In this document: in pieces, positions 8,423 to 17,907 of the stretch | Layout of the letters: each line of letters starts with the position of its first letter | Numbering within the stretch: position 1 is the stretch's first letter | Assembly (NCBI GenBank): GCA_021785265.1 | Contig: JAJYFY010000003.1 | Location: 1-64,000 of the forward strand | From: Pseudomonadota bacterium | GTDB taxonomy: Bacteria; Pseudomonadota; Gammaproteobacteria; JAKAQQ01 | Reading direction: 5' to 3' | Length of the DNA stretch: 64,000 bases | Made by a program: the position numbers and the translations under genes | Notes under the pieces: model-generated | Databases searched by the model: none | The model's input: the letters and a program-made list of their open reading frames with translations, nothing else | What the model was told of the DNA's origin: nothing

Positions 8423-10194
8423 AGCTGTCCTTTTTCCACCTCGACCCGACGGCGCGGAGGGCTTATTTCCGCCTTCTGGGTTATATCCGTCCGCACTGGA
8501 AGGCCTTTGCCGCCTCGGTCTTGGGGATGCTGCTTTATGCATTGAGCCAGCCGGCCTTCACCGCGCTGATCCGTCCCCTCCTGAACGGCAGTTTTGCCCA
8601 CGAGAAGGTTCCGTACCTGGACTGGATTCCGCTCGTCATCGTAGGCGTTTTTCTGATTCGCGGCATCGCCGGGTTTGGTGCGACCTACGGCATGGCGGGG
8701 GTGGGCCGACGTGTCATCGAGCGCTTGCGCAGCGAGATGTTCTCCCGGCTCGTGCACTGGCCGGCCGCGCAGTACGACCGTTTGCCGGGGGGGTTGCTGG
8801 TCTCGACCATGACCTACAACATCGAGCAGGTCGCGGAGGGGATCACCTATGCGCTCACCATCCTCATCCGGGACAGTCTCACGGTCTTGGGACTCGTGGG
8901 CTGGATGGTCTACCTCGCGCCCGGACTCTGTCTGTTTCTTCTGGTCGTGGCCCCCCTGGTCCTGATCCTGGTACGAACGTTGAGCCGGCGTTTCCGTCGG
9001 GTCAATACCCAGATCCAGCAATCGATGAGCGAGGTCACGGGATTGTCCGAGGAGGCGGTCGTGAGCCAGGCTGTGATCAAGACCTATAACGGAGCGGACT
9101 GGATCCGGAAGCGCTTCGAGGCGGCGAACCGCCGGAACCGGGATTGGAACCTCAAGCTGGCTGCGAACCTCGCAGCCTCCGGGCCGCTCATCCAGTTCGT
9201 GGCGGGGGTCGGGATCGCGCTCGTGGTCTACGCTGCACTCCTGTCACCCTGGTTCCATGTCGCCTCGGTCGGCACCTTCATCTCCTTCTTGAGCGCCTTG
9301 CTCCTGCTGCTCGCCCCTTTGAAGCACCTGACCAACGTCAATGCTCCGATCCAGCGCGGCGTGGCGGCCGTGATCCCGGTTTTCGAGATCCTCGACTCGG
9401 CCCCGGAGTGTCTGGAGGGGGGGTTGCCGCTGACCGAAAGTCGGGGGGACATCGAGTTCGACCGGGTTTCCTTCCGTTATGACGAGAGCCTTCCCTCCGT
9501 CCTTGAGGACATCACGTTCCGGATCCATCCGGGCCAATCAGTGGCCCTGGTCGGTCGCTCCGGGAGCGGAAAGACCACGATCAGCGAGCTTTTGGTCCGC
9601 CTCTACGATACGAGTTCCGGAACCATCCGGCTGGATGGGCGCGATCTCCGGGACTGGTCCCTTGCCGATCTCCGGAATCAAATGACGCTCGTAAGCCAGG
9701 ATGGCCTCCTGTTCAATGCCACGATTGCGGAAAACATCGCCTATGGATGCGAGGGGCCGGTGGAACGGGCAGCGCTCGAGTTTGCGGCAACGGAGGCCTC
9801 CCTGATCGAGGAGATCCGGAAGATGCCCTTGGGTTTCGATACCCCGGTGGGGGAACGCGGGATGCTCCTCTCGGGGGGGCAGCGCCAGCGCATCATGATT
9901 GCACGGGCCCTGCTTCGGAAATCGCCGATCCTGATCCTGGATGAGGCCACCTCCGCCTTGGACACGGTGGCCGAACGTGAGGTCCAGCAGGCCATCGCGC
10001 GGGCCATGAGCCGGAAGACCACGCTGATCATCGCCCATCGCCTGTCGACGGTGGAACGGGCCGACCGGATCCTGGTTCTCGAGAACGGACGGATCGTCGA
10101 AGAGGGCAGCCACGCCGATCTCGTTTCGAAGTCCGGTGCCTATGCCCAGCTGCAACGGAGTCTCGTTGATGCCCCGGGAGGAAGGGTGCCATGA
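8419..10194 (+). CDS. msbA: Lipid A flippase, ABC transporter with fused membrane and ATPase domains
   Basis: Half-transporter of 591 residues that dimerises and flips lipid A-core across the inner membrane. Six membrane segments fill about the first 320 residues, then the nucleotide-binding domain with Walker A GRSGSGKTTISELL, Q-loop LVSQDGLLFNATIAENIAYG, signature LLSGGQRQRIMIARALL, Walker B ILILDEATSALD and switch His IIAHRLSTVERAD. The match to MsbA rather than a generic exporter is supported by length and by immediate coupling to lpxK. The stop overlaps the lpxK ATG by 4 bp. Confidence 0.94.
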   Translation: MKLSFFHLDPTARRAYFRLLGYIRPHWKAFAASVLGMLLYALSQPAFTALIRPLLNGSFAHEKVPYLDWIPLVIVGVFLIRGIAGFGATYGMAGVGRRVIERLRSEMFSRLVHWPAAQYDRLPGGLLVSTMTYNIEQVAEGITYALTILIRDSLTVLGLVGWMVYLAPGLCLFLLVVAPLVLILVRTLSRRFRRVNTQIQQSMSEVTGLSEEAVVSQAVIKTYNGADWIRKRFEAANRRNRDWNLKLAANLAASGPLIQFVAGVGIALVVYAALLSPWFHVASVGTFISFLSALLLLLAPLKHLTNVNAPIQRGVAAVIPVFEILDSAPECLEGGLPLTESRGDIEFDRVSFRYDESLPSVLEDITFRIHPGQSVALVGRSGSGKTTISELLVRLYDTSSGTIRLDGRDLRDWSLADLRNQMTLVSQDGLLFNATIAENIAYGCEGPVERAALEFAATEASLIEEIRKMPLGFDTPVGERGMLLSGGQRQRIMIARALLRKSPILILDEATSALDTVAEREVQQAIARAMSRKTTLIIAHRLSTVERADRILVLENGRIVEEGSHADLVSKSGAYAQLQRSLVDAPGGRVP

Positions 10195-11213
10195 GCCGGA
10201 GGCGGATGGAGACCTTTCTGGTCCGACACTGGTATGCCCCCCGCCTCAGCCCGGTCCTCTATCCCCTGGTTCCCCTGGCCGGACTCTTCGGCATGGCGAG
10301 CCTCATCCGGCAGACTCTGGCCGAGCTGCGCCTGCCGGGACCTTACCGGCCCCCCGTGCCGGTCCTGGTCGTGGGCAACCTCACGGTCGGTGGGACCGGC
10401 AAGACCCCGCTCGTGATCTGGCTCGTCGAGGAGTTCCGTGAACGGGGGGTCAGGGTCGGTGTGATCAGCCGTGGCTACAAGGGGTGTCTGGCCGGTCCGG
10501 TCCGGGTCCCGCCCGAGGGTTCTGCCCGGGATTTCGGGGATGAACCGGTCCTGATTGCCCGGCGCACCGGCTCGCCAGTGGTGATCGGGCGCAACCGGGC
10601 CCAAGCCGCCCGCTGGCTTCTGGAACATGAAACCATCGATCTCATCCTCTCCGATGACGGCCTGCAGCACCACCGGCTCGCCCGGGATGTCGAATGGATC
10701 ACGGTCGATGGATCCCGGGGATGGGGTAACCGCTGGCTTTTGCCCGCAGGCCCCCTGCGTGAACGGGTGGGACGATCCCGGCAGGTGGATGCCGTCTGGG
10801 TCAAAGGGCCGGCTTCCGGGAGCCCTGCGGGTTATCCCTTCGAGCTCACCGCCCGGCAGGCGATTCACCTGTGCGACCAGGAGCACCGCCCGCTTGGGCA
10901 CTTCGCCGGACAAACCGTGCATGCCGTGTCCGGGATCGGGCACCCCGACTCGTTTTTCAGGCTTTTGGCTGCCCATGGTCTTGTGGTCCAGCCCCACCCG
11001 CTCGCGGATCACGGCCATCTGCCGGTAGGACAGCTTCACGCCTGGCGCCCCGAGGCCCCGATCCTCCTCACCGAGAAGGACGCCGTAAAATATGCTCCCG
11101 AAGAATGTTCCGACCGCATGTGGTCGGTTCCCGTCGAGGTCACCGTGGGCACACCGTCCTGTTTTTTGGCAATCGATGAACTGGCCGCACGAGTCCGGTC
11201 GTGGAACCGTTGA
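10191..11213 (+). CDS. lpxK: Tetraacyldisaccharide 4'-kinase
   Basis: Phosphorylates the 4' position of the lipid A precursor at the inner membrane, using ATP. The 340-residue protein has a membrane-associated N-terminal helix, the P-loop VGNLTVGGTGKTPLV (unusually far from the N-terminus, as is normal for LpxK), SRGYKG, GDEPVLIARRTG and ILSDDGLQHHRLARD. All are LpxK hallmarks. It lies between msbA (4-bp overlap) and a Trm112-type small protein. Confidence 0.95.
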   Translation: MSRRRMETFLVRHWYAPRLSPVLYPLVPLAGLFGMASLIRQTLAELRLPGPYRPPVPVLVVGNLTVGGTGKTPLVIWLVEEFRERGVRVGVISRGYKGCLAGPVRVPPEGSARDFGDEPVLIARRTGSPVVIGRNRAQAARWLLEHETIDLILSDDGLQHHRLARDVEWITVDGSRGWGNRWLLPAGPLRERVGRSRQVDAVWVKGPASGSPAGYPFELTARQAIHLCDQEHRPLGHFAGQTVHAVSGIGHPDSFFRLLAAHGLVVQPHPLADHGHLPVGQLHAWRPEAPILLTEKDAVKYAPEECSDRMWSVPVEVTVGTPSCFLAIDELAARVRSWNR

Positions 11214-11215
11214 CG

Positions 11216-11419
11216 ATGGATCCCCGCTGGCTCGAATGGGTGGTCTGTCCGCGTTGCCGGGGCCGACTGGACTTCCGGGAGGAGCCCGGTGAGCTTTGGT
11301 GCCCCACGGACCGTCTCATCTTCCCGATCCGTGAGGGGATCCCGGTCCTGCTCTTGGACGAGGCCCAGAGTCCGGACGAGTCGTCGACCCCGGCCGCTCC
11401 ACCGGATCCATCCCCATGA
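11216..11419 (+). CDS. Trm112-family small zinc-ribbon protein
   Basis: A 67-residue protein starting MDPRWLEWVVCPRCRGRL, with a C-x-x-C pair, a single later Cys in ELWCPTDRL, and the family ending FPIREGIPVLLLDEA. Trm112-like proteins activate methyltransferases in other organisms. In gammaproteobacteria they sit between lpxK and kdsB, as here, with the exact role unclear. The ATG at 11216 is chosen over an upstream GTG at 11201 that lies inside lpxK. The end overlaps the kdsB ATG by 4 bp. Confidence 0.88.
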   Translation: MDPRWLEWVVCPRCRGRLDFREEPGELWCPTDRLIFPIREGIPVLLLDEAQSPDESSTPAAPPDPSP

Positions 11420-12204
11420 ACGAATATGAGTACCAGGTGGTCATTCCGGCTCGGTGGGCCTCGACCCGTTTCCCCGGCAAGGTCCTCCATCCCATCCACG
11501 GTCAGCCCATGCTGGCCCATGTCGTGAGTCATGCCCGTGAAAGCGGGGCCTCCCGCATCATCGTGGCGAGCGAGTCCGACCAGGTCCTCGAGGTGGCCCG
11601 GAGGCTCGGGGTCGAGGGCTGCCTGACGTCAGAGGCGCATGCAAGCGGCACCGATCGGATCGGCGAGGTCGCCGATCAGCTCGGTTGGGACGATGAGACC
11701 CTGGTCGTCAACCTGCAGGGGGATGAACCCTCGATGCCCGGATCACTGGTCGAGCAGTGTGCCTTTCTTCTGGCCCGTTCGTCGGATGCGTCCATGGCGA
11801 CCTTGGGGGTGGCCCTTCATTCACGGGAAGATTTTGCCAATCCCAACATTGTGAAGATCGTGACCGACATCCGGGGGCACGCCCTGTATTTCAGCCGCGC
11901 ATCCATCCCCTATCCCCGTGGCGATTCCGGCCAGACCGAGGTGCCGACCCGCGTGCGGGGCGCCTTGCGGCACATCGGCCTCTACGCCTACCGGGTGGGT
12001 GCCTTAAGACGCCTGGTCCGCGAACCACCCTGTGAACTCGAGCAGATCGAGCGTCTGGAACAGTTGCGGGCGCTTTGGATCGGCTTCGCGATCGCCGTGG
12101 AAAGCGCGCGGGTGGTCCCCGGTCCCTCGGTCGACGAACCGGGGGACATTGCCCGGGCGGAAGCCTGGTCCGGAGCCGGGAGTCTGTTGCACAGCAGGGG
12201 CTGA
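11416..12204 (+). CDS. kdsB: 3-deoxy-manno-octulosonate cytidylyltransferase (CMP-KDO synthetase)
   Basis: Activates KDO with CTP for attachment to lipid A. The 262-residue protein carries the nucleotide-binding opening VVIPARWASTRFPGKVL, then TSEAHASGTDRIGEVA, VVNLQGDEPSMPG, YFSRASIPYPRG and RHIGLYAYRVGAL, all diagnostic of KdsB. It is the last gene of the lipopolysaccharide run and converges on the dehydrogenase at 12214 with only 9 bp between stops and no obvious terminator. Confidence 0.96.
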   Translation: MNEYEYQVVIPARWASTRFPGKVLHPIHGQPMLAHVVSHARESGASRIIVASESDQVLEVARRLGVEGCLTSEAHASGTDRIGEVADQLGWDDETLVVNLQGDEPSMPGSLVEQCAFLLARSSDASMATLGVALHSREDFANPNIVKIVTDIRGHALYFSRASIPYPRGDSGQTEVPTRVRGALRHIGLYAYRVGALRRLVREPPCELEQIERLEQLRALWIGFAIAVESARVVPGPSVDEPGDIARAEAWSGAGSLLHSRG

Positions 12205-12213
12205 AAGGCCGGG

Positions 12214-12951
12214 CTACCAGTCGATCTTCTTCCGGTCCTGCCAGAAAAAGCCGCTTTCCTTGAAATCCGGGTCGGTCGCCATCCAGACCAGGGTATCGAT
12301 GCCTTCCTCGATCGAACGCGGGGCTGAAGGACCACCCATGTGTGTCCGAACCCACCCGGGAGAGACGCTGTTGACCAGGATGCCGCGGTCCGCGAAAACC
12401 TGGGCAAAGACCCGCGTCGCCGCATTGAGCGCGGTCTTCGACATCCGGTAACCGAGGGAGCCGCCCGTCATCCGGCTCAGGGACGCCATCTGGGAGGACA
12501 CGTTGAGGATGCGGCTTCCCGTCCGGAAAAAGGGGGCGAGCACCTGGATGATCCGGACTGCTCCGACGGCATTGATTCTGAAACTTTCGATCAGAACCGT
12601 GGGGGAGACCCGGAGCGGGTCGGGATCCACGTCGGGGCCATGCGACCTCGGAGATTCCGGGTAGATGCCGGCATTGTTGACCAGCACGGCCACCGGAACT
12701 CCGGACTCACTCAGTCGGGCCACGAGCCGGGCGAGCGCGTCCTCGTCGGTGATGTCGAGCGGGAGGCACTCGGCCGTTCCGCCCTCTTCCCGGATCGCAG
12801 CTGCAACCGCATCTCCCCCGGCCTGGTCCCGGGCGCCCACGAGCACCCGAAATCCGGATCGGCCGAGCGCCTCCGCTACGGCACGGCCCAGTCCCCGGTT
12901 GGCCCCGGTGATGACCGCCCACTCGTCTCGACCGCGTGGAGTCTTTGTCAT
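12214..12951 (-). CDS. Short-chain dehydrogenase/reductase, carbonyl-reductase-like
   Basis: NAD(P)-dependent oxidoreductase of 245 residues. The cofactor motif is TGANRGLG (15-22), followed by LDITD, NNAGIYPE, catalytic Ser in ILNVSSQMASL (S152/S153), Tyr168 and Lys172 in GYRMSKTALN, and SVSPGWVRTHMGG. The Y-R-M-S-K site and the overall pattern resemble carbonyl reductases of the classical SDR family. The substrate is not predictable. It stands alone and borders the accessory region that begins upstream of its start codon. Confidence 0.82.
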   Translation of the reverse strand: MTKTPRGRDEWAVITGANRGLGRAVAEALGRSGFRVLVGARDQAGGDAVAAAIREEGGTAECLPLDITDEDALARLVARLSESGVPVAVLVNNAGIYPESPRSHGPDVDPDPLRVSPTVLIESFRINAVGAVRIIQVLAPFFRTGSRILNVSSQMASLSRMTGGSLGYRMSKTALNAATRVFAQVFADRGILVNSVSPGWVRTHMGGPSAPRSIEEGIDTLVWMATDPDFKESGFFWQDRKKIDW

Positions 12952-13336
12952 GGAAACAGTCTAGCCCGTCTCGCCATCAGGCGCCTTGGGTTACACGGGC
13001 AGTTCGACGCATGAGTCATGACGGCGTCAGTAGGGATTTTGGGGATTCAAGGGTGTTCCTCTGGCTGGTCAATCTGCCCTAGCAGCCTGTCGGACTTTTA
13101 TTCCGGTTAGCCTCGATCTTCACACCAGGGAATCCGACGTTCCCCCAGGGAATGGGGGTGGACTTGTCGATCGGGTCGGCATCGATGAGCAGGGGGTTAT
13201 GGGCGCGGCGCGGGAGCCGGGCGAACCCGGCGACCGCATCGGCGCCCATCCTGTCCGTTCCGTACCCCACCCTGATGGTCGTCCCATGCAACATCTCCTC
13301 TCGTATGATGTTGCCATGTTCGCATATCGGGTATGG
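12952..13336. other. Non-coding or decayed sequence at the left edge of the accessory region
   Basis: About 385 bp with no gene I can support. A minus-strand frame of 95 codons (13079-13366) contains NPLLIDADPIDKSTPIPWG but matches no family I know. The stretch near 13081-13103 (AGCAGCCTGTCGGACTTTTA) resembles terminal repeats of some insertion sequences, so this may be degraded mobile-element DNA. No intact transposase is present. Confidence 0.4.
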
Positions 13337-13400
13337 CGAGAGCCGGGGAACCCCTGCTGCCGGCATCAGAACCCCGCGGCTTTAGCCCTGGGGAGATTCA
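13337..13400 (+). mobile_element. IS200/IS605-type right end (omega-RNA tail) remnant
   Basis: Reads GAGAGCCGGGGAACCCC, then ATCAGAACCCCGCGGCTTTA, then GCCCTGGGGAGATTCA. This is the familiar end downstream of tnpB genes: a final hairpin with outer arms CCCC/GGGG (13372-13375 and 13390-13393) and an inner GGC-TTTA-GCC, closing in a TTCA-type tetranucleotide. No tnpB or tnpA frame is left upstream. In such elements this DNA is both the transposon right end and the 3' scaffold of the TnpB guide RNA. The last three bases (13398-13400) are also the cusA stop codon on the other strand, so the element abuts cusA exactly. Confidence 0.6.
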
Positions 13401-16400
13401 GCGCAGTTTCAAACGGGCTCTTTGCCAAAGGGCGTAGAGCGCCGGAATCACCAGTAGCGCCAGCAGGGCTGCGCTGAACATGCCGCCGATCATAGGGGCC
13501 GCGATGCGTTTTATCATGTCGGCACCGGCCCCGTGACTCAGCATGACGGGTAGCAGACCCACCACAACCAACGTGAAGGTCATGGCCAAGGGTCGCAGGC
13601 GTAACATGCTGCCCTCGATGATCGCGAGCTGCAGGTCGTGCCAGTTTTGGAGGGCGTCGTGGGCTTGGCGGCGCTGCAAGGCCTGATCCAGATACAGCAG
13701 CATCACGACCCCGAATTCCACCGCCACTCCAGCGAGTGCAATGAATCCCACGACTACGGCTACGGAAAGCTTGTAATCCAGGATATAGACCAGCCAGAGT
13801 CCGCCGACCAACGAAAAGGGCAAGGTTACCAAGACAATGGCCACCTCCACTGCATTGCGAAAGTTGAAGTACAGCAGTAAGGCAATCAGCAGTAGCACGG
13901 CCGGCACCACCAACAGCAGGCGCTGGTTGGCACGCTGCATGCTTTTGTACTCACCCACCCAGTCCAGGGTATAGCCGGGCGGGAGATGCACGGTCTTTGC
14001 TAACACTTGCTTGGCTTGCGCCACATATCTACCCAGGCTGGTCCCCGGTTGAAGATTGATGGTGACCCAATCGTTCAGCTGACTGTCGTCACTGGTCAGC
14101 ATGGGCGGGCCCTTCTCCACTTCTATTCGGGCCACTTGAGTGAGTGGAATCTGGGCTCCGTCCGGTGTAGCGACACGACTCTCCAGCAACGCCTCGAGGG
14201 ACTGTCGGCGATCGCGGGGATAGCGCAAATTGACCGGAAAGCGTTGCACCCCCTGAACCGCCGTCGTCAGCACCTTGCCACCAATCGCGGTTTCCACCAG
14301 TCGGTTCACGTCTGCCACGGAAATCCCATAGCGTGCCGCGGCATCACGATTCGTATGAATGACCAGATAGCGCCCGCCCAGCACTCGGGCTGCATAGGCG
14401 GTCTGCGTAGTCGGGAGGGTTTGTAGAGCGGCTTGAACCTCCTTCCCCAGACGGTTGAGGGTCGCCAGATCGGGTCCGGCGATCTTGATGCCGAGCGGTG
14501 TCTGCAGGCCGGTGGTCAGCATACTTTCCCGGTCCTTGATCGGTTGGGTCCAGATGTTGCTGAGTCCAGGAATCTGCAACGCCTGGTTGAGTTGGTCACG
14601 CAACTTATGCAAGGTCATCCCGGCGGGCCACTGGTTGGATGGCTTGAGGGTAACCACCGTGTCATACATGTAGATCGGTGCCTGATCGGTGGCGGTCTGT
14701 GCGCGGCCCGCCTGGCCAAATACCGTTCGTACTTCCGGAAAGGTTTTGATGATCCGATCCGTCAGTTGCAGCAGGGCAGCCGATTCCCCATTGGAAATCG
14801 CCGGACTCTGGGCGATCGGCATATACAACAAAGTCCCTTCATCCAGGGGCGGCATGAGCTGGGTACCGAGCTTTTGCCAAGGGAACAGGAGCGTCAGGGC
14901 AAACAGACCCGCCGCGATGATGACGAGCCCAGGTGCCCGTAGAACGGTGTGAATGACGGGCCGGTACAGCGCTGCCAAGGCCCGATTGAGTGGATTTTTC
15001 CGCTCCGGCGGAATCTTGCCGCGAATGAACCAGGCCATGAGCAACGGCACCAGCGTAATGGAAAGGATGGCTGCAGTGGCAATGGCGAAGGTTTTGGTAA
15101 AGGCCAGCGGCGCAAACAGCTTGCCTTCTTGTCCGCCCAGTGAAAAAATCGGCAGGAACGAAACCGCAATGATCAGTAAAGAGAAAAACAGGGCCGGGCC
15201 AACTTCCGCTGCCGCTTCGCGTGCGGTAATCCAGGGATTTGCTCCTTCACCACTTTCCAGGTGTTTGTGCAGGTTCTCGATCATGACCACCGGTGCATCC
15301 ACCATGACTCCAACGGCGATGGCGATCCCTCCCAAGGACATAATGTTCGCCGGGATCCCGAGACCGTACATCACCACGAACGCCCCGAGGATTCCCACGG
15401 GCAAGGCAATCAATACGACCAGTGCCGAACGTGCCCGCATGAGGAAGAGGACGGTGATCAGGAGTACGGCCAAGCATTCTTCCAGTAACTTTCCGCTGAG
15501 CGTCCGGATACTTCGCTGAACAAGCGATCGCTGACTGTAGGTGGTGACCACTTTCACTCCGGGTGGCAGTGAAGCTTTTAGGCTTTTCAGCTTTTGCTGT
15601 ATCCGTTTGATCAGCGCATTGGCATTCCCTCCCTGGTCCATCATCACAATCCCGCCCACCACCTGTCCTTGCCCATTGAGTTCGGCAATCCCACTCGGCA
15701 GAACCGGGCCCAGTTGCACGCGAGCAACCTGCTGCAGAGTCACCGGTATTCCGTCCCGTACGGCAAGGGGAGTCCGCCGCAAGTCCTGTAAGGAGTGAAT
15801 GTAGCCAGCCGTTCGCACGATATAACGCGATTCCCCCCGATCCACCACCGAACCACTGGTTTCCCCATTGGCCGCCCGAATGGCCGCCTCGACCTGTGGC
15901 AAGGTGAGCTGGTAGGCGAGCAGGCGATCGGGGTGGACCACCACCTGATACTCCTGCTCCATCCCCCCCACGGTGGCCACCTGGGCGACACCGTGAATAC
16001 CCTGCAGAGCGAATCTCAGAAACCAGTTCTGCAGGGTGGTGAGCTGGGCAAGATTGAGGGTGCCACGGGGGTCGGTCAGCGCATATTCATAGATCCAGTC
16101 CACGCCGGAGCTATCCGGTCCCAAAGCGGGAGTCACCCCTGGGGGTAGTTCACTCTGAGCCTGTTCCAGATATTGCAGGACCAGATTGCGCGCCTGAAAA
16201 ATAGGCGTGCCACTGCGAAAGAGAACATAGACGTACGAATCCCCAAACATGGAATAGGCACGTACTGCCCGAGCCCCCGGCACTTCCTGTAAGGTCGTTT
16301 CCAAGGGATAGGTCACCTGATCCTGGATGATCTGAGGGGCCTGTCCCGGAAAGCTGGTTTTGACGATCACTTCGGTCGGCGAGATATTGGGGAGGGCTTC

Positions 16401-16508
16401 CAGGGGGATCTCCCGCAGGGCCAAAACCCCGGCGACGACCACGACGAGGCTTGCCAGAACCACCAATAGCGGGTTGTCGATACACCAGCGCAGGATCGCC
16501 TTAATCAT
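13398..16508 (-). CDS. cusA: Copper/silver efflux RND permease, CusA type
   Basis: Inner-membrane RND pump of 1036 residues (E. coli CusA has 1047) that moves metal ions through the CusB/CusC-like partners. The fourth membrane segment reads GGIAIAVGVMVDAPVVMIEN, the monovalent-cation (Cu/Ag) variant rather than the CzcA divalent variant. The three metal-relay methionines of CusA have counterparts in LLYMPIAQ, IYMYDTVVT and RESMLTTGLQTPLGIKI. The C-terminus is intact, and its TGA is formed by the abutting mobile-element end. It overlaps cusB by 8 bp. Base composition and codon use are less GC-rich than neighbouring genes, which suggests transfer. Confidence 0.93.
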   Translation of the reverse strand: MIKAILRWCIDNPLLVVLASLVVVVAGVLALREIPLEALPNISPTEVIVKTSFPGQAPQIIQDQVTYPLETTLQEVPGARAVRAYSMFGDSYVYVLFRSGTPIFQARNLVLQYLEQAQSELPPGVTPALGPDSSGVDWIYEYALTDPRGTLNLAQLTTLQNWFLRFALQGIHGVAQVATVGGMEQEYQVVVHPDRLLAYQLTLPQVEAAIRAANGETSGSVVDRGESRYIVRTAGYIHSLQDLRRTPLAVRDGIPVTLQQVARVQLGPVLPSGIAELNGQGQVVGGIVMMDQGGNANALIKRIQQKLKSLKASLPPGVKVVTTYSQRSLVQRSIRTLSGKLLEECLAVLLITVLFLMRARSALVVLIALPVGILGAFVVMYGLGIPANIMSLGGIAIAVGVMVDAPVVMIENLHKHLESGEGANPWITAREAAAEVGPALFFSLLIIAVSFLPIFSLGGQEGKLFAPLAFTKTFAIATAAILSITLVPLLMAWFIRGKIPPERKNPLNRALAALYRPVIHTVLRAPGLVIIAAGLFALTLLFPWQKLGTQLMPPLDEGTLLYMPIAQSPAISNGESAALLQLTDRIIKTFPEVRTVFGQAGRAQTATDQAPIYMYDTVVTLKPSNQWPAGMTLHKLRDQLNQALQIPGLSNIWTQPIKDRESMLTTGLQTPLGIKIAGPDLATLNRLGKEVQAALQTLPTTQTAYAARVLGGRYLVIHTNRDAAARYGISVADVNRLVETAIGGKVLTTAVQGVQRFPVNLRYPRDRRQSLEALLESRVATPDGAQIPLTQVARIEVEKGPPMLTSDDSQLNDWVTINLQPGTSLGRYVAQAKQVLAKTVHLPPGYTLDWVGEYKSMQRANQRLLLVVPAVLLLIALLLYFNFRNAVEVAIVLVTLPFSLVGGLWLVYILDYKLSVAVVVGFIALAGVAVEFGVVMLLYLDQALQRRQAHDALQNWHDLQLAIIEGSMLRLRPLAMTFTLVVVGLLPVMLSHGAGADMIKRIAAPMIGGMFSAALLALLVIPALYALWQRARLKLR

Positions 16509-17907
16509 GACCCCGGCTCCCCAGGTGCATGCCTGCCATCGAGGCAGTCTGAGGGGTCACGACGGGCCTGTGGGTTGCAGATTGCTTGGGTTGCTGTAGG
16601 GGCTTTGGGGAACCAGGGGGTGTGGCATCCCGGGTCCCACCCAGCATCCGAGCCTGTACGGACTGGAATTGAGATTCCGAATAGAGCAGGAATTGCGCAT
16701 TGTCCACGACCTGCTCTCCTGCCCGTAACCCCTGACGAATGGCCGTCCAGCCGTCGGTTTCCGGCCCGACCCGAACTTGCACCGGGAGAAAATGCCCCTC
16801 GGCCTGACCCAGGATCACGAAGTCCCCCCGCTCCGTATGCAAAACCGCACTCGTGGGGACAGCGAGTTGTAGACTGCCTTGAGACAATACGTGCGCATCG
16901 ACATACATTCCGGGTCGCAGGATACCCCCCGGATTGGGGATGCTTACCCGTGCGGTCACCGTTCGGCTTTGTAAACCCACCGTCGGGTAAAGAAAGTCGA
17001 GATGCCCTTTCCAGACTGTTCCAGGATAATCGGGAGATCGCAAATCCACGTGATCACCCAGCCGTACCCAAGACATCTGATTTCCGTACAGGGCGATCAT
17101 GACCCAAACCCGGTTGAGATTGGCAATTTCCATCAGGTTGTTGTGCGGAGTGACATGGCCACCCTGTCGCAACGACAAGCGTTCCACCACCCCGGATGTG
17201 GGCGCAACGACCGTGACGTATTTCTGCGCCGCGCCCCGGATCGCAAGTGCATGCACCCCACCGTCGGACAATCCCAGCAGATGCAGACGGCTGGTTGCTG
17301 CCCGCAGTAGTTCCCGATCCAAGGCATTTGTCGAATCTTGGGCATGGCTGCGCAGGGCAATCAGATATTCCTGCTCCGCACCGTACAACTCAGGGGAATA
17401 GATCTCCGCAAGCACACGGCCAGCCGTGACCGGATCACCTATTGCGCGCACCGCTAAATGGGTGACCCAGCCTGAAAAACGGGGGTTGACCGCATACAAG
17501 CGATTCTCGTCCACCGCCACGCTCCCCACCGTCTGGATCCCACGACCCATCTGTCGACGTTCCACGGCGACCAATCGCACACCGAGACTCTGCGTCATTC
17601 GGGAATCGATTTTCAACCCCGCTTGAGAGCGTGCTGCCGCATGCGCGTACACCGGAATATAGGCCATTCCCATGTTGTCTTTCATGGAGTGATCGGCATG
17701 AATCGCCGGATTCATGGGATCTGCCCAATAAAGAATTCGGCGGTTGGATGACGATGCATCGGCCGGTTGGGTGGCTCTTTTGTCCACCCTTGCGGACATT
17801 GATGGGGTCGAGGTCGATGTCGGCATCCAAACCCAGACGCCCGCAGCACCCAGGCCCACACCCAGTGCAAAAATAACCACCGACGAAATGATGGGACGCG
17901 TTTTCAT
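16501..17907 (-). CDS. cusB: Efflux RND periplasmic adaptor, CusB type
   Basis: Membrane-fusion subunit of 468 residues linking CusA to the outer-membrane channel. An N-terminal anchor (IISSVVIFALGVGLGAAGVW) is followed by the heavy-metal-binding segment ILYWADPMNPAIHADHSM and GMAYIPVY, the CusB/CzcB signature, with Met and His residues suited to Cu(I). Then come a barrel-sandwich/hairpin region (SLRQGGHVTPHNNLMEIANL) and a beta-barrel domain. Its ATG overlaps the cusC stop by 4 bp and its end overlaps cusA. There is no separate cusF in the window. Confidence 0.92.
   Translation of the reverse strand: MKTRPIISSVVIFALGVGLGAAGVWVWMPTSTSTPSMSARVDKRATQPADASSSNRRILYWADPMNPAIHADHSMKDNMGMAYIPVYAHAAARSQAGLKIDSRMTQSLGVRLVAVERRQMGRGIQTVGSVAVDENRLYAVNPRFSGWVTHLAVRAIGDPVTAGRVLAEIYSPELYGAEQEYLIALRSHAQDSTNALDRELLRAATSRLHLLGLSDGGVHALAIRGAAQKYVTVVAPTSGVVERLSLRQGGHVTPHNNLMEIANLNRVWVMIALYGNQMSWVRLGDHVDLRSPDYPGTVWKGHLDFLYPTVGLQSRTVTARVSIPNPGGILRPGMYVDAHVLSQGSLQLAVPTSAVLHTERGDFVILGQAEGHFLPVQVRVGPETDGWTAIRQGLRAGEQVVDNAQFLLYSESQFQSVQARMLGGTRDATPPGSPKPLQQPKQSATHRPVVTPQTASMAGMHLGSRGHD

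Noticed and set aside
13079-13110. Terminal repeat of a second insertion sequence (AGCAGCCTGTCGGACTTTTA)
   Set aside because: It resembles some IS ends but I found no matching opposite end or transposase, so it is only mentioned in the gap entry.
13079-13366. Minus-strand frame of 95 codons as a gene
   Set aside because: It overlaps the transposon right end, has no family I recognise and no good ribosome site; kept only as unassigned sequence.
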